DNA of 64,000 nucleotides. Source: an uncultured Granulosicoccaceae bacterium (lineage in GTDB: Bacteria > Pseudomonadota > Gammaproteobacteria > Granulosicoccales > Granulosicoccaceae). Below are positions 1 through 9,605 of the stretch, in pieces. Below the pieces are notes generated by a model. The model was not told the DNA's origin, ran no database searches, and was given only the letters and a program-made list of their open reading frames with translations. The DNA lies in the NCBI GenBank assembly GCA_937981955.1, contig CALJNA010000087.1, positions 1 to 64,000 on the forward strand, written 5' to 3'. Made by a program: the position numbers and the translations under genes. How positions within the stretch are numbered: the stretch's first letter is position 1; the number at the start of each line of letters is the position of its first letter.

Positions 1-2456
1 ACTGCACCAGCATCCACAAATTCGTTGCTCATGACACCGTAGCCATCAAGTCGGGGGCTGCCAGCGCCAGCGTCAATGGCATCGCTGTTGAGTCCGAGCT
101 TCAGGTGCATCGCATAGCTGCCGTTGAACCGTTCCAGAGAGCCCGAAAGGTCAGCATCAACTACATACGTGCTGGTATCAATCTGAATGATGTCACTGAT
201 TTGTGCTTCGTTTTTGAAACGCGTTTCCTGCTCTCGCGGGTCTCTTGTAACAACGTTATATCCGTCTGATAGCACGCCCGCGGCCAGTTGGTAATGTCCC
301 GAACCAGGCAATGCGCCAATGTTGTTCGAAATGTTATTACTGACGATTGAATTGTACAAAGTGGCAGTGGCACCGCCGCCGTCAACGTCGATTGCGCCTG
401 ACGTATCTTCAGCAGTATTCTCAGCGATGGTGCTGTTTCTTACATACAGCTGAGCTGAATCGACAAGGATAGCGCCGCCATCCTCGCTGGCAACATTTTT
501 GAAAAGGGTGGTGTTTTCAATTGTCGACGGTGACGAACTTTCGTAGTAAACACCAGCACCGTTAATAGCAGTATTAAATGCAATGGTGGAATTGTTGATG
601 GTTGCTGTACTGTTGTATACGTGAATACCTCCACCGTTACCTGAATCTGCGTGATTTTTACGAACGATTGAATCGTTCATATTAAGCGAGCCATTCTCTA
701 TGTATAGCCCGCCCCCATCTCTGTTCAAAACTGTGTTGTCGAATATCGTGGAAGTTTGAACATCTAAAGCCCCGGAATACACCCAACCACCGCCGCCGTA
801 TTCTGAGGCGGTGTTCCCGTTGAGTGTAGAATATGCAGTCAGTGATAATGACCCCTGTACCCATATTCCTCCACCCCATCTGGACGCGGTATTGTCAAGA
901 ATATCGGTATGGATAGCTGTCACGTCTCCACTGTCGTGGACTGTTAAGCCCGCGCCGTCCCTGGCGTTGTTACCCGTAAAATGTGAGTTTTCGATTATTC
1001 CCGCTGAGTTAATGTGAAGACCGCCACCACCCTCAATCGCTGTGTTGCCGGTGAAGCCCACGTTGAGGAAGCTGGCCACTGGTCCGACATTTACGTAAGC
1101 ACCCCCGCCATCTTTGTTAGCCGTGTTGTTATTAAAAATACTGTTTACAATATTGACTTCGCTGTTGTTTGAGAACAAGCCACCGCCATGTTCACCCAGT
1201 GCTTCATTGGTATCAAATGTCACATCAGTGATATTTGCTATGGAATCAAATAAACGAAGCCCACCGCCTGACTCGGCTGTTAACCCTCCCGATATGCTTA
1301 GCCCGGTCAGATTTAATATCATACTGTGTGTATCAAGCACACGCATTTGAATAGAGCCGAGTGTTGTGTCAGCATGAATGTTGGTACCGGTGACAAGCTC
1401 GCTTCCAGCGCCTTCTATTGTCAGGTTATGCTTAATGTCCAAATCACCGGTCAGGTTGTCATCCTCATTGCCGCTGGCATCGGGAATGCTCAGCACGTAT
1501 TGACTGTTGCCGCTGAGTACTATGGTGATATTCGACGGGTCAGGGTCATTGTTTGCTGCCGAAATCGCCTCTCTGAGCGAGACCTCGCGTCCGTTATCAG
1601 CCGCATCCGCAATCAAAACGGTTATAGAGCTCGTGTCATTAATGAACTGATCCTGGGTGTAGCTGACTTCCAGCACTCTCGTCGTTGCGTTCCAGGTTGC
1701 CAGTGTTTGAGTCCAATCGTTTTGAAGCGATGCGCTCACCAGTGCTGCTGTTTCTATTTGCCCGGAAGAATGTTCAAGTAGCCAGTCACCACCTTGGCTT
1801 ACATGACCCGTATGATCTGAGCTGATGGCTACATCTGCACCGGTAAGCACAGCGATCTCGTTCATCAGATTCAAACCTTCCTGGCTTGCACCCAACTCAC
1901 ATCCGTAAATCAGAAGATCTGCGTCTTCCGAAAAAGCATGACTCCAGTCAGAAAGCGAGGAAGCGAATTCTGGAAGTGTTGCGCTTGAAAGCAGATCAGC
2001 ACCTAAACGTACGCCGTTGCCAAAACTATGCGAAAGCAGATGAACGGCATCTACGTTGTTGGTACTGCTTAGTGTGTTTCGAATGACATCAATGCCACTT
2101 TCAGACTGATCAATGACAACAATGGTGACTGAGGATGATTTGTTCGCATTAATATCATCTATGATGGATTGATACTCAGGAACCCTTGAATCGATAAAAA
2201 CAATTTCAACGCTATCGGTTCCAGTGTCGGTATCGTCAACCGAGGCAGGGTCTGACTGTGAAGCGCTGTTATGCGCCTCCGTGTTTGTATCTGACTCAGG
2301 CGTGATTAAACCAAGCACCGATGGTGTTGCGCTTGTTTCATCCGGCAGTAAAGCTCCCGCAAGCAAACTAAATGAATCAGCGGAGAAAAGTACCCGTGGT
2401 TCAAGCAACTCTGCAATAGGTGCTTGCCGAACCTTCTTGTTGTTGGTCTTGCCCAT
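1..2456 (-). CDS. LEPR-XLL / DUF4347 domain large surface protein with beta-helix repeats (3' end cut by window)
   Basis: The minus-strand reading frame is open from an ATG at 2456 to the window edge, giving 818 codons without the C-terminus. Near the N-terminus (residues 18-27) is the LEPRVLFSAD motif of LEPR-XLL proteins. Residues about 83-248 match DUF4347, with an FIDSRVPEYQ start and an HLLSHSFG core. A CSLREA-like segment (VSLREAI, lacking the Cys) follows near residue 292. From about residue 330 to 700 come repeated GGGL...N.A units typical of a right-handed parallel beta-helix, as in Chlamydia-type polymorphic outer membrane proteins. Such proteins are usually very large, exported and adhesin-like. 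No classical signal peptide is visible. The function is inferred only from architecture. Confidence 0.8.
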   Translation of the reverse strand, partial: MGKTNNKKVRQAPIAELLEPRVLFSADSFSLLAGALLPDETSATPSVLGLITPESDTNTEAHNSASQSDPASVDDTDTGTDSVEIVFIDSRVPEYQSIIDDINANKSSSVTIVVIDQSESGIDVIRNTLSSTNNVDAVHLLSHSFGNGVRLGADLLSSATLPEFASSLSDWSHAFSEDADLLIYGCELGASQEGLNLMNEIAVLTGADVAISSDHTGHVSQGGDWLLEHSSGQIETAALVSASLQNDWTQTLATWNATTRVLEVSYTQDQFINDTSSITVLIADAADNGREVSLREAISAANNDPDPSNITIVLSGNSQYVLSIPDASGNEDDNLTGDLDIKHNLTIEGAGSELVTGTNIHADTTLGSIQMRVLDTHSMILNLTGLSISGGLTAESGGGLRLFDSIANITDVTFDTNEALGEHGGGLFSNNSEVNIVNSIFNNNTANKDGGGAYVNVGPVASFLNVGFTGNTAIEGGGGLHINSAGIIENSHFTGNNARDGAGLTVHDSGDVTAIHTDILDNTASRWGGGIWVQGSLSLTAYSTLNGNTASEYGGGGWVYSGALDVQTSTIFDNTVLNRDGGGLYIENGSLNMNDSIVRKNHADSGNGGGIHVYNSTATINNSTIAFNTAINGAGVYYESSSPSTIENTTLFKNVASEDGGAILVDSAQLYVRNSTIAENTAEDTSGAIDVDGGGATATLYNSIVSNNISNNIGALPGSGHYQLAAGVLSDGYNVVTRDPREQETRFKNEAQISDIIQIDTSTYVVDADLSGSLERFNGSYAMHLKLGLNSDAIDAGAGSPRLDGYGVMSNEFVDAGA

Positions 2457-2694
2457 AAAAATCTATGTCTGCCATGCCGAATAGCGCGATTGGTTCTTGA
2501 AATCCAGGTCACGCACTGCGTTCGAAAACCACGTGCTCATCACGAAAAATCGGCCTTTGCAGAGATTTCTGTAGCTTGAATCACGAAAATGGCTCGCGCA
2601 GAGTGCTTGCCGCGACAGGATTAGTTGAACTTGCTCACACAAACGTTTGCTTTGTTAGCTTGCGATCGCTTATTGGTGTTAACCGGTGAGTGGC
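2457..2694. other. Intergenic region between YheT-like hydrolase and LEPR-XLL gene
   Basis: This 238-base gap lies between two minus-strand genes and must hold the promoter of the large surface protein. I see no convincing -35/-10 pair, hairpin or small gene. Confidence 0.4.
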
Positions 2695-3645
2695 TTACTG
2701 TTGCTCTTGAACAATGTCACTAACGCGTTTGGCCAGCCAATTGTTAGTGCTTGCATCGCCGATGAACCCAACATGACCTCCATGTTGTGAGAGTTCCAGC
2801 GTGACTGAATCGCTGAGTTCCGAATGCTCTGGCAATACAGCGGGTGTGAAGAATGGATCGTCCTGTGCGTAGACAATGTGTGTCTTGCATTTTATTTGTC
2901 GCAGAAATTGTCGAGAGCTGCATTGGGTGTAGTAGTCATGTACATCGGCATAGCCATGCAGTGGTGCAGTGAGTGCGTCATCAAAGCGCCAGAACGTATT
3001 AAGAGATTCATTTGCCGCGGGTAGCATCAGTTGCGGGTATCGTTCTCGTTTGGACTCATGTTGCGCCCGCATCGCATGCAACAGGTACTTTTGATAAATT
3101 CTGGTAACACCGGAATTCAATTTGTCAGCGCCAACGCTAAGTACCAGGGGAGGGCACACGCCAACTGCGCCGGACAATTGGCACGACTCACCTTGTTCGC
3201 CAACGTACTTCAACAGTGCATTTGCACCCAATGAATAGCCGACAGCGAACACAGCTGTGTCCGGGCTGCGCTGCATGACTAATTTAATGACTCGGTGAAT
3301 GTCGTCGGTTGCACCTGAGTGATAAGAGCGAGCAAGCCGATTTGGTTCACCACTACACCCACGCCAGTGCATGAGTACTGGACGCATTCCATCGTTCTCC
3401 AGCTGATTAAAAACGGCTTGAATGTAGGCGCTGTGAATACTTCCGGCCAGACCATGGAACAGGCAAACAATCGCTCCCGAGGTTCTCCGGCTCCAATTCA
3501 AGTCAAGAAAATCGCCATCCTCAAGTTCCAAACGCTCTCTATTCGAGTGGACTTTGGTCTCTCTGGATAGCTTGCTAGCGACAATCGTTTGTAAATGGGG
3601 GTTGCGTAACCACCAGCGCGGACTAAATTTACTCTTAATAATCAC
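2695..3645 (-). CDS. YheT-family alpha/beta hydrolase
   Basis: This 316-residue protein has the family signature NPHLQT at residues 15-20. It has a nucleophile elbow GYSLGA with Ser138, an acid in AQDDPFF (Asp262/263) and a catalytic His in GGHVGF (His291), so the triad looks complete. Length is normal for the YheT/UPF0017 group, predicted cytoplasmic hydrolases or esterases with no settled substrate. It is divergent from surE, with starts only 25 bases apart, so the two promoters must overlap the gene ends. Family is well supported; substrate unknown. Confidence 0.88.
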   Translation of the reverse strand: MIIKSKFSPRWWLRNPHLQTIVASKLSRETKVHSNRERLELEDGDFLDLNWSRRTSGAIVCLFHGLAGSIHSAYIQAVFNQLENDGMRPVLMHWRGCSGEPNRLARSYHSGATDDIHRVIKLVMQRSPDTAVFAVGYSLGANALLKYVGEQGESCQLSGAVGVCPPLVLSVGADKLNSGVTRIYQKYLLHAMRAQHESKRERYPQLMLPAANESLNTFWRFDDALTAPLHGYADVHDYYTQCSSRQFLRQIKCKTHIVYAQDDPFFTPAVLPEHSELSDSVTLELSQHGGHVGFIGDASTNNWLAKRVSDIVQEQQ

Positions 3646-3670
3646 AAGTTTTGGTTAATCTCTTCAATCT

Positions 3671-4420
3671 ATGCGCATTCTAATTGCAAATGATGACGGC
3701 TATTTGTCGCCTGGCATCGGTGCGCTTCACACAGCCATGAAACGATTGGGTGATACCACAGTGGTTGCGCCGGACAGAAATCGCAGCGGAGCGAGTAATT
3801 CGCTTACCTTAACGCATCCGGTACACGTTCGACAGCAGTCTGAATCTGTGTATGCAGTAGAAGGCACGCCGGCGGATTGCGTCAATATCGCTTTGAGCGG
3901 ATTGCTTAAGACCGACATTGATATTGTGGTCAGTGGGATTAACGATGGTCCAAATATGGGAGACGATGTTTTGTATTCAGGAACAGTTGCCGCGGCCATG
4001 GAAGGCAGATTTCTTGGGCACCCGGCTATTGCTTTGTCGATGGCCCGGCACGAACCGGTCCATTTTGAGACAGCTGCCAGGGTTGCCGAAAAACTGGTAG
4101 CCAGATTAGCGGTTGCCCCGTTGCCATCGGACAGCATATTGAATGTCAATGTGCCGGATGTGGCGTACGAAAACCTGAGTGGGCTGCGGCTGACTCGACT
4201 GGGATCCCGGCACCCTTCGGCGAATGCAATAAAGCAGGAAACACCGCGCGGTGAGACTATCTTCTGGATTGGTCCGGCGGGCGCCATTGATGACTGCAGT
4301 GATGGAACTGATTTTCACGCTGTTTCAAATAACTTCGTATCTGTTACACCTTTAACAGTTGACCTGACCGGCGTTGATGCATTGCAGCCCGTTGGTGATT
4401 GGCTGGAGCAACTCTCTTGA
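3671..4420 (+). CDS. surE: 5'/3'-nucleotidase SurE
   Basis: SurE removes phosphate from nucleoside monophosphates and is linked to stationary-phase survival. The 249-residue protein begins MRILIANDDG, with the metal-binding Asp8-Asp9 pair. It continues with the conserved RNRSGASN segment, GTPADCVN and SGINDGPNMGDDVLYSGTV, all diagnostic. Its stop codon overlaps the start of pcm (TGATG at 4418-4422), so the two are translationally coupled. The order surE-pcm-nlpD-rpoS is the classic gammaproteobacterial arrangement. Confidence 0.97.
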   Translation: MRILIANDDGYLSPGIGALHTAMKRLGDTTVVAPDRNRSGASNSLTLTHPVHVRQQSESVYAVEGTPADCVNIALSGLLKTDIDIVVSGINDGPNMGDDVLYSGTVAAAMEGRFLGHPAIALSMARHEPVHFETAARVAEKLVARLAVAPLPSDSILNVNVPDVAYENLSGLRLTRLGSRHPSANAIKQETPRGETIFWIGPAGAIDDCSDGTDFHAVSNNFVSVTPLTVDLTGVDALQPVGDWLEQLS

Positions 4421-5088
4421 TGTTAAGTCCCGTTCAAATCGCCGGTATTGGCATGACCTCCCAACGCACCCGCAATCGTATGGTGTCCCGACTACGAGAT
4501 CGCGGTATCGAAAACGAAAGCGTCCTGGAGACGCTGGCATCAGTGCCACGCCATCTGTTTGTTGATGAGGCTATGGCAACCAGAGCTTATGAAGATTCTG
4601 CGTTACCGATTGGCGACGGACAAACCATCTCTCAGCCCTATGTTGTAGCACGCATGACTGAGGTGCTTCTCGAAGAAGGACCGGTGGGTAAAGTGCTCGA
4701 GGTTGGCACAGGATCTGGCTATCAGGCAGCCATTTTGGCGCAGTTGGTGGACAACGTTTACACGGTGGAGCGCATAAAAAACCTGCTTGATAAGGCACGG
4801 CACCGGTTTCGGGCATTGGAATACCGGAACCTTCACACCCGACATAGTGATGGAAGCTGGGGTTGGGCAACCAATGGCCCCTATGAAGCGATTATAGTGA
4901 CCGCAGCACCGGCGTCAGTGCCTGAGCCGCTACTGGACCAGCTCGCTATTGGTGGTCGTATGATCGTACCGCTTGGTAACCAACAGCGGCAGCAGATGCT
5001 GACGGTCATTACGCGTACACGTGCAGGTTATGAACGTCGTGAGTTAAGTGACGTCAAGTTTGTGCCTTTTTTGTCCGGTAAATCCTGA
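4420..5088 (+). CDS. pcm: Protein-L-isoaspartate O-methyltransferase
   Basis: Pcm methylates isoaspartyl residues in damaged proteins using S-adenosylmethionine. The sequence shows the PIGDGQTISQPY segment, the SAM-binding EVGTGSGYQ motif and VTAAP, and ends in the usual RFVPL-like stretch (KFVPFLSG). An ATG at 4420 overlaps the surE stop and gives 222 residues. An in-frame ATG at 4399 and another at 4453 (MTSQRTR, the start used by some homologues) are alternatives. The start is therefore uncertain by a few codons, the identity is not. Confidence 0.95.
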   Translation: MLSPVQIAGIGMTSQRTRNRMVSRLRDRGIENESVLETLASVPRHLFVDEAMATRAYEDSALPIGDGQTISQPYVVARMTEVLLEEGPVGKVLEVGTGSGYQAAILAQLVDNVYTVERIKNLLDKARHRFRALEYRNLHTRHSDGSWGWATNGPYEAIIVTAAPASVPEPLLDQLAIGGRMIVPLGNQQRQQMLTVITRTRAGYERRELSDVKFVPFLSGKS

Positions 5089-5331
5089 TACACCCGAATC
5101 CTACCTGCGCAAATGCGCTAATCCGTCTGGCATCTCTGAAATTGCCTACTATACTTTTTGAGCGAGTGATCGCTCTGGGCAGATTGGCCGGGGAAAAATA
5201 ATTTGCGGACCCTCGAGGTCTCGCTTCAATAAAGATCATTCAGCATGGTTGTTGGGACAACCCGTTACCGGGAGCCAATACGTTCATCGACGTGTTGTGA
5301 ACGGTACATAACGACATGATTGAATCGATCA

Positions 5332-6342
5332 ATGAAAAAAGTTTTCTCAGTCAATAGCATTGTGTTCTCCGCACTGGTCGTTAGTGCCTGTGCTTCTGTA
5401 CCTGAAGTTGAAAACCGACTTCAGTCGATGCAACTGCACTCGAACATGTATGTGGTACAGGCCGGTGAAACCGTGGAATCCATTGCTCATCGGTACAAGC
5501 TGACAACCGCGGAACTGGAAGCGCTCAATCCGGGTATTCGCAATTCCATCGTTGCAGGTCTTCGCATTAACGTGCGACCCGGAACGGTTTTGTCAGAGGA
5601 TATTCGCACCAGAGCCAGCTACGCACCTGCCAGACAACCTCAGCTCGTCGCTTCTGGTCAACGCAGACAAATTCGACCACAGGAAAGCATTGTCAATCGC
5701 AATAATGTCCAGGTGAACCCTGTGCCGCTGGGCCAGGATATTCGTTCGCAGCGAATTGAAACCGTGGTTAATGAAGTGGTCATTCCAGACACTCAAGCAC
5801 CTGCATCTGGCGATACATTGATTACAGAGATACCCGCTACATCCTGGTCCGATCAGCAGGTCGTTGTTGCGCCTGGCACCTTTAAAGAAGAGGTTGTCCC
5901 GGACACGCTTGATTATGAGCCGGTGCAGGGTGGACGAGCGGCAATGAACCAACAGCTTCAACAATATGTCGGCGAATGGATTTGGCCCACTGAAGGTCAG
6001 GTCGCGCGCGAATTTGCACCAAACGAGATCGGTGGCCACGGAGTTGACATTGCCGGTGTACCGGGGCAACACGTTAAAGCGGCCATGTCTGGAACAGTGG
6101 TGTATTCGGGGCGTGACCTAAGTGACAGTGGTGGCAATTTGATCATTGTGCGACACCCGAACAATTTGATGACCACTTACTCGCATGCTGATCAGCTCTT
6201 TGTTGCCGAAGATGACCAGGTTGCGGCCGGCGATCCGATTGCGAGTCTTGGCTGGAACGCTAATCGAGAGTCAGTTTTGCGTTTTGAAGTCCGGGAAGAC
6301 GGAAATCCTTTGGACCCAATGCAATTTTTGCCGGTACGTTGA
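5332..6342 (+). CDS. nlpD: NlpD-type LysM/M23 lipoprotein
   Basis: NlpD is an outer-membrane lipoprotein that activates a septal amidase during cell separation. From the ATG at 5332 the protein has 336 residues, with an MKK n-region and a lipobox ending at Cys (VVSACAS). A TTG twelve bases upstream is a weaker start. A LysM domain follows (YVVQAGETVESIAHRYKL), then a long polar linker and a C-terminal M23 domain. The zinc ligands are degenerate: Gly stands at the first ligand (GHGVD) and Arg replaces the first His of the final HxH (LRFEVR). This matches the non-enzymatic NlpD class. It sits directly upstream of rpoS, as expected. Confidence 0.92.
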   Translation: MKKVFSVNSIVFSALVVSACASVPEVENRLQSMQLHSNMYVVQAGETVESIAHRYKLTTAELEALNPGIRNSIVAGLRINVRPGTVLSEDIRTRASYAPARQPQLVASGQRRQIRPQESIVNRNNVQVNPVPLGQDIRSQRIETVVNEVVIPDTQAPASGDTLITEIPATSWSDQQVVVAPGTFKEEVVPDTLDYEPVQGGRAAMNQQLQQYVGEWIWPTEGQVAREFAPNEIGGHGVDIAGVPGQHVKAAMSGTVVYSGRDLSDSGGNLIIVRHPNNLMTTYSHADQLFVAEDDQVAAGDPIASLGWNANRESVLRFEVREDGNPLDPMQFLPVR

Positions 6343-6560
6343 TTTGCGGTGGCAGGAAAACGCTGAATCTGGACTAAACGGAAGCAATTTATCGATCAGT
6401 TAAGGGGTTATGTCGATAGCTGGCGATAAATTTTTCCGAACAAATGTAAATCGACCAATTTACTAGAACATATTGTCGTAAGTTATTATAATATGTACAA
6501 TATTCTGAATTATTATAGTCCGACTAACGTCGGTTGATTTTGTTGTGGAGAAACACATAA
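6343..6560 (+). promoter_or_regulatory. nlpD-rpoS intergenic region, AT-rich
   Basis: This 218-base gap is markedly AT-rich from about 6420 to 6530 and contains a TATAAT at 6487-6492 without a good -35 partner. In relatives rpoS is also transcribed from inside nlpD, so this may be only a leader. The ribosome site is GTGGAG just upstream of the rpoS ATG. Confidence 0.35.
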
Positions 6561-7553
6561 ATGGCTATTGAGGAACGATCTGGCTGGGCGGCCTCCGAAA
6601 ATGAAGCGGCGTCGGCTACTGAAAATGCCATCGTCGACGATGCGGAGCAGGCAGAAGAGGTTGAGGAAGAACCGGAAGAGCAAATCACCGCCAGTAAGCT
6701 TCGCGATGCCAGTCGCAAGGAAATGGACGCGACTCGTCTATACCTGAAAGAAATCGAGTTCTCCGAGCTACTAACAGCGGACGAGGAAAAATTCTATACC
6801 CGTAAAGCCCAGGCAGGTTGCGAGAAATCGCGTGCGAAAATGATTGAGTGCAATTTGCGTCTGGTCGTTAAAATCGCCCGACGTTACATGAATCGCGGGC
6901 TGGCATTACTGGACCTTATAGAAGAAGGAAATCTCGGGCTAATTCACTCGGTAGAAAAATTCGACCCGGAACGTGGCTTTCGTTTTTCAACTTACGCTAC
7001 CTGGTGGATACGACAAACCATTGAGCGTGGTTTGATGAATCAGACACGCACTATTCGATTGCCGATTCACGTTGTAAAAGAAATGAACGTGTATATCAAA
7101 GCCGAACGTCGACTTCAGCAATCACTGGATCGTGAACCAACCGCTGAAGATATCGCGGCAACTGTTGAGCGTCCTGTTGCTGACGTTAAGCGTTTGTTAG
7201 GATTGCGCGATCGAGTTACATCGGTTGATGTAGCCATTGGTAAAGACGGCGAGCGTCCGTTACTGGATATTATTCCAGATGAAAACAACATCGACCCTTC
7301 GATGATTCTGCAGGACGAGCGAGTCAATTCAAACATCAATGCCTGGCTTGAGAAACTTGAATCCAAACAACGTGAAGTGCTGGTGCGGCGCTTTGGATTG
7401 CACGGTCATGAGAAATCAACACTGGAAGAGGTTGGTCAGGAACTGGGTGTGACCAGAGAGCGTGTTCGACAGATTCAAATGGAAGCCCTTAAGCGGCTGC
7501 GACGCATTCTGGAAGGAAGTGGTTACACAGCAGAAAATCTTTTCATGGCTTAG
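6561..7553 (+). CDS. rpoS: RNA polymerase sigma factor RpoS (sigma-38)
   Basis: This is the general stress and stationary-phase sigma factor. The 330 residues have an acidic N-terminal extension (residues 1-45). Region 1.2 is at [17 protein letters not shown]. Region 2 includes [17 protein letters not shown] and the -10 recognition stretch [17 protein letters not shown]. Region 3 and region 4 follow, with the helix-turn-helix [20 protein letters not shown]. Position after nlpD and length agree with RpoS rather than RpoD or RpoH. A rho-independent terminator follows. Confidence 0.97.
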   Translation: MAIEERSGWAASENEAASATENAIVDDAEQAEEVEEEPEEQITASKLRDASRKEMDATRLYLKEIEFSELLTADEEKFYTRKAQAGCEKSRAKMIECNLRLVVKIARRYMNRGLALLDLIEEGNLGLIHSVEKFDPERGFRFSTYATWWIRQTIERGLMNQTRTIRLPIHVVKEMNVYIKAERRLQQSLDREPTAEDIAATVERPVADVKRLLGLRDRVTSVDVAIGKDGERPLLDIIPDENNIDPSMILQDERVNSNINAWLEKLESKQREVLVRRFGLHGHEKSTLEEVGQELGVTRERVRQIQMEALKRLRRILEGSGYTAENLFMA

Positions 7554-7604
7554 TACTGAACAGTAAAATCTGATCAGGCGGGTTTTTGCAACGAAGTATT
7601 ACGA

Positions 7605-7634
7605 CTGGCTCTGGTGTTTATCAGAGCCAGTTTT
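7605..7634 (+). terminator. Rho-independent terminator after rpoS
   Basis: A 9-base perfect stem (CTGGCTCTG at 7605-7613 with CAGAGCCAG at 7622-7630) encloses an 8-base loop and is followed by TTTT. It lies 51 bases after the rpoS stop. It could also insulate the converging minus-strand gene at 7703. Confidence 0.88.
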
Positions 7635-7702
7635 CGTTTCACCTCAAGGTTTTTCCGTACAAGGTTTCAACGCAAAGCAATATTCAAAGCTAATCAGCTG
7701 GT

Positions 7703-8092
7703 TTAACGATCAAACTGCAACAATGCAGCGGCAACCGGTCGGTGTTCGCCAGCCAGAACGCTGTACGTTCTGCATGCAGCACGTGTGTTCATCACCTCTA
7801 CAGCGAGATTGTGCTTTTTTAACGCGGCGAGCAGTGCCATGTCTGGAAAACGGTGATCGCTGCCGGTTCCCAGCAAAACGATTTCAGGTCGTTCACCTTT
7901 AAGTGAGTCGCTTAGTAGCGGTGCAAAATGTTCAGTGCCCAGTGTGGACAGATCGCCCGAAAACCAGCCCTCAAACACCTCTTGAGCGGTAATCAGAATG
8001 TTGTCTGTGTAGGCTGTTCCGTTGATGCTGATTGAGCCGGGTCCATAGTGGCTAATCAGATTCTGATCACCGGTTTCGAGTTGTATTTTCAT
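7703..8092 (-). CDS. Mth938-like domain (DUF498) protein
   Basis: The 129 residues contain the family pattern: an initial SYGPGSI-like turn (ISHYGPGSISINGTAY), a central EIVLLGTGSDHRFP strand-loop and a C-terminal NTRAACRTYSVLAGEHRPVAAALL. It is related to mitochondrial NDUFAF3, an assembly factor of complex I. Bacterial members have no established function. It ends close to the rpoS terminator and its start faces hom across about 140 bases, so hom and this gene share a divergent promoter region. Confidence 0.85.
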   Translation of the reverse strand: MKIQLETGDQNLISHYGPGSISINGTAYTDNILITAQEVFEGWFSGDLSTLGTEHFAPLLSDSLKGERPEIVLLGTGSDHRFPDMALLAALKKHNLAVEVMNTRAACRTYSVLAGEHRPVAAALLQFDR

Positions 8093-8175
8093 GAACCTGT
8101 GTCTTGAGTGTGTTGATTCTGGCCTTTATTTGCCGGTACACAAGCGATGCGCATGCACTCGCTACCCTAGACTCG

Positions 8176-8181
8176 TATAAT
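8176..8181 (+). promoter_or_regulatory. Possible -10 element for hom
   Basis: A perfect TATAAT lies 55 bases upstream of the hom TTG start. No good -35 hexamer is found at normal spacing, so the promoter is tentative. Confidence 0.4.
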
Positions 8182-8236
8182 ACGCCGCTCAATAGACGAT
8201 GGGTAAGCCGTCGACCTTCCAATCGGAGATGACTGT

Positions 8237-9553
8237 TTGAAACCGGTGAATATTGGTCTTTTAGGCCTCGGAACCGTTGGCCAGGGTGTGGCAAATATCC
8301 TGGTGCGCAACGCGACTGAGATCGAGCGACGGGCAGGGCGCGGTATTCAGGTCAAGCTGGCCAGCGTTCGCAAGCAGGGAAAGAATCTTGCCGGCACCCT
8401 CGGAATTGAAACCACAGGCGACCCGCAAGCGATCGTCAACGATCCCGAGATTGATATCGTCTGCGAGATGATGGGTGGAGAACAGCCCGCACTCGATCTG
8501 ATCATGACTGCGATCAAGCAGGGTAAGCACGTGATTACCGCGAACAAAGCTCTGATCGCCATACACGGTAATGAGATCTTTGAAGCGGCTCGCCAGCATG
8601 GTGTGATTGTGGCTTTTGAGCCAGCAGTAGCTGGTGGGATACCGATTATCAAAGCGGTACGCGAGGGCCTTTCTGCTAACCGCATTGACTGGTTGGCTGG
8701 CATTATCAATGGCACAGGTAATTTTATTCTCAGCGAAATGGCGGCAAAAGGGCGTGATTTTTCTGATGTACTCGCCGAAGCTCAGGCTCTTGGATACGCC
8801 GAAGCCGATCCTGAATTTGACGTGGAAGGTATCGATGCTGCCCACAAGCTGACCATACTTGCATCGATTGCATTCGGGATTCCACTGCAATTTGATGCTG
8901 TTTTTACTGAAGGTATCAGTAAGATTCTGCCCGAAGACGTGACTTTTGCTGAGGAGCTTGGCTACCGAATCAAACACCTTGGCATAGCGCGCAGACGAAC
9001 CGATGGTATTGAGCTTCGGGTGCATCCAACCCTGATTCCTGAGAATCAGCTTATTGCCAACGTTAATGGCGTGATGAACGCAGTGCTGGTGCAAAGTGAT
9101 GCCGTTGGCCAAACGATGTATTACGGTCCTGGCGCCGGCTCCGAGCCCACGGGTTCATCGGTGGTAGCTGATATTGTCGATGTGGTCAGAGCGCTGACCA
9201 CTGATCCGGGACACCGCGTGCCACATCTGGCGTTTCAATTTGACGCATTGTCAGATCAACCGGTGTTGAAACCGGACGAATTCGAATCTGCTTATTACTT
9301 GCGTCTGGAAGCCGAAGACAAGCCTGGTGTAATGGCGTCGATAATGGGTATCTTTGGTGCGTTGGGTATCAGCATCGAAGCGATATTGCAAAAAGAACCA
9401 TCGAACCCGGATGCGCAAGATTCAACGGTACCGGTTATATTACTTACCAGGACAGTGCGAGAAGGGTTGGTAAAGGACGCAATAAAACAAATCTCTGCTC
9501 TGGACTCGGTAATCGGACAGATAAGTATGTTGCGAGTTGAATCACTGAACTGA
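8237..9553 (+). CDS. hom: Homoserine dehydrogenase
   Basis: It reduces aspartate semialdehyde to homoserine, the branch point to threonine and methionine. The 438-residue protein has the NAD(P)-binding GLLGLGTVGQG at its N-terminus. The catalytic and substrate region includes ANKALIA, EPAVAGGIPIIKA and INGTGNFIL, followed by EADPEFDVEGIDAAHKL. A C-terminal ACT domain begins near residue 350 (YYLRLEAEDKPGV), which implies feedback control by an amino acid. The start is a TTG preceded by CGGAGA at 8224-8229 at normal spacing. It is followed by thrC, so the pair probably forms an operon. Confidence 0.96.
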   Translation: MKPVNIGLLGLGTVGQGVANILVRNATEIERRAGRGIQVKLASVRKQGKNLAGTLGIETTGDPQAIVNDPEIDIVCEMMGGEQPALDLIMTAIKQGKHVITANKALIAIHGNEIFEAARQHGVIVAFEPAVAGGIPIIKAVREGLSANRIDWLAGIINGTGNFILSEMAAKGRDFSDVLAEAQALGYAEADPEFDVEGIDAAHKLTILASIAFGIPLQFDAVFTEGISKILPEDVTFAEELGYRIKHLGIARRRTDGIELRVHPTLIPENQLIANVNGVMNAVLVQSDAVGQTMYYGPGAGSEPTGSSVVADIVDVVRALTTDPGHRVPHLAFQFDALSDQPVLKPDEFESAYYLRLEAEDKPGVMASIMGIFGALGISIEAILQKEPSNPDAQDSTVPVILLTRTVREGLVKDAIKQISALDSVIGQISMLRVESLN

Positions 9554-9605
9554 TCGCAACAATTTCATATTTACTCCTATACATTTACAAGCGGCGTACC
9601 ATTCG

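Noticed and set aside
3727-4287. 186-codon minus-strand open frame in surE
   Set aside because: Antisense to surE, with no ribosome site or recognisable domain.
8261-9112. 283-codon minus-strand open frame inside hom
   Set aside because: It is antisense to a well-supported homoserine dehydrogenase and shows no domain.
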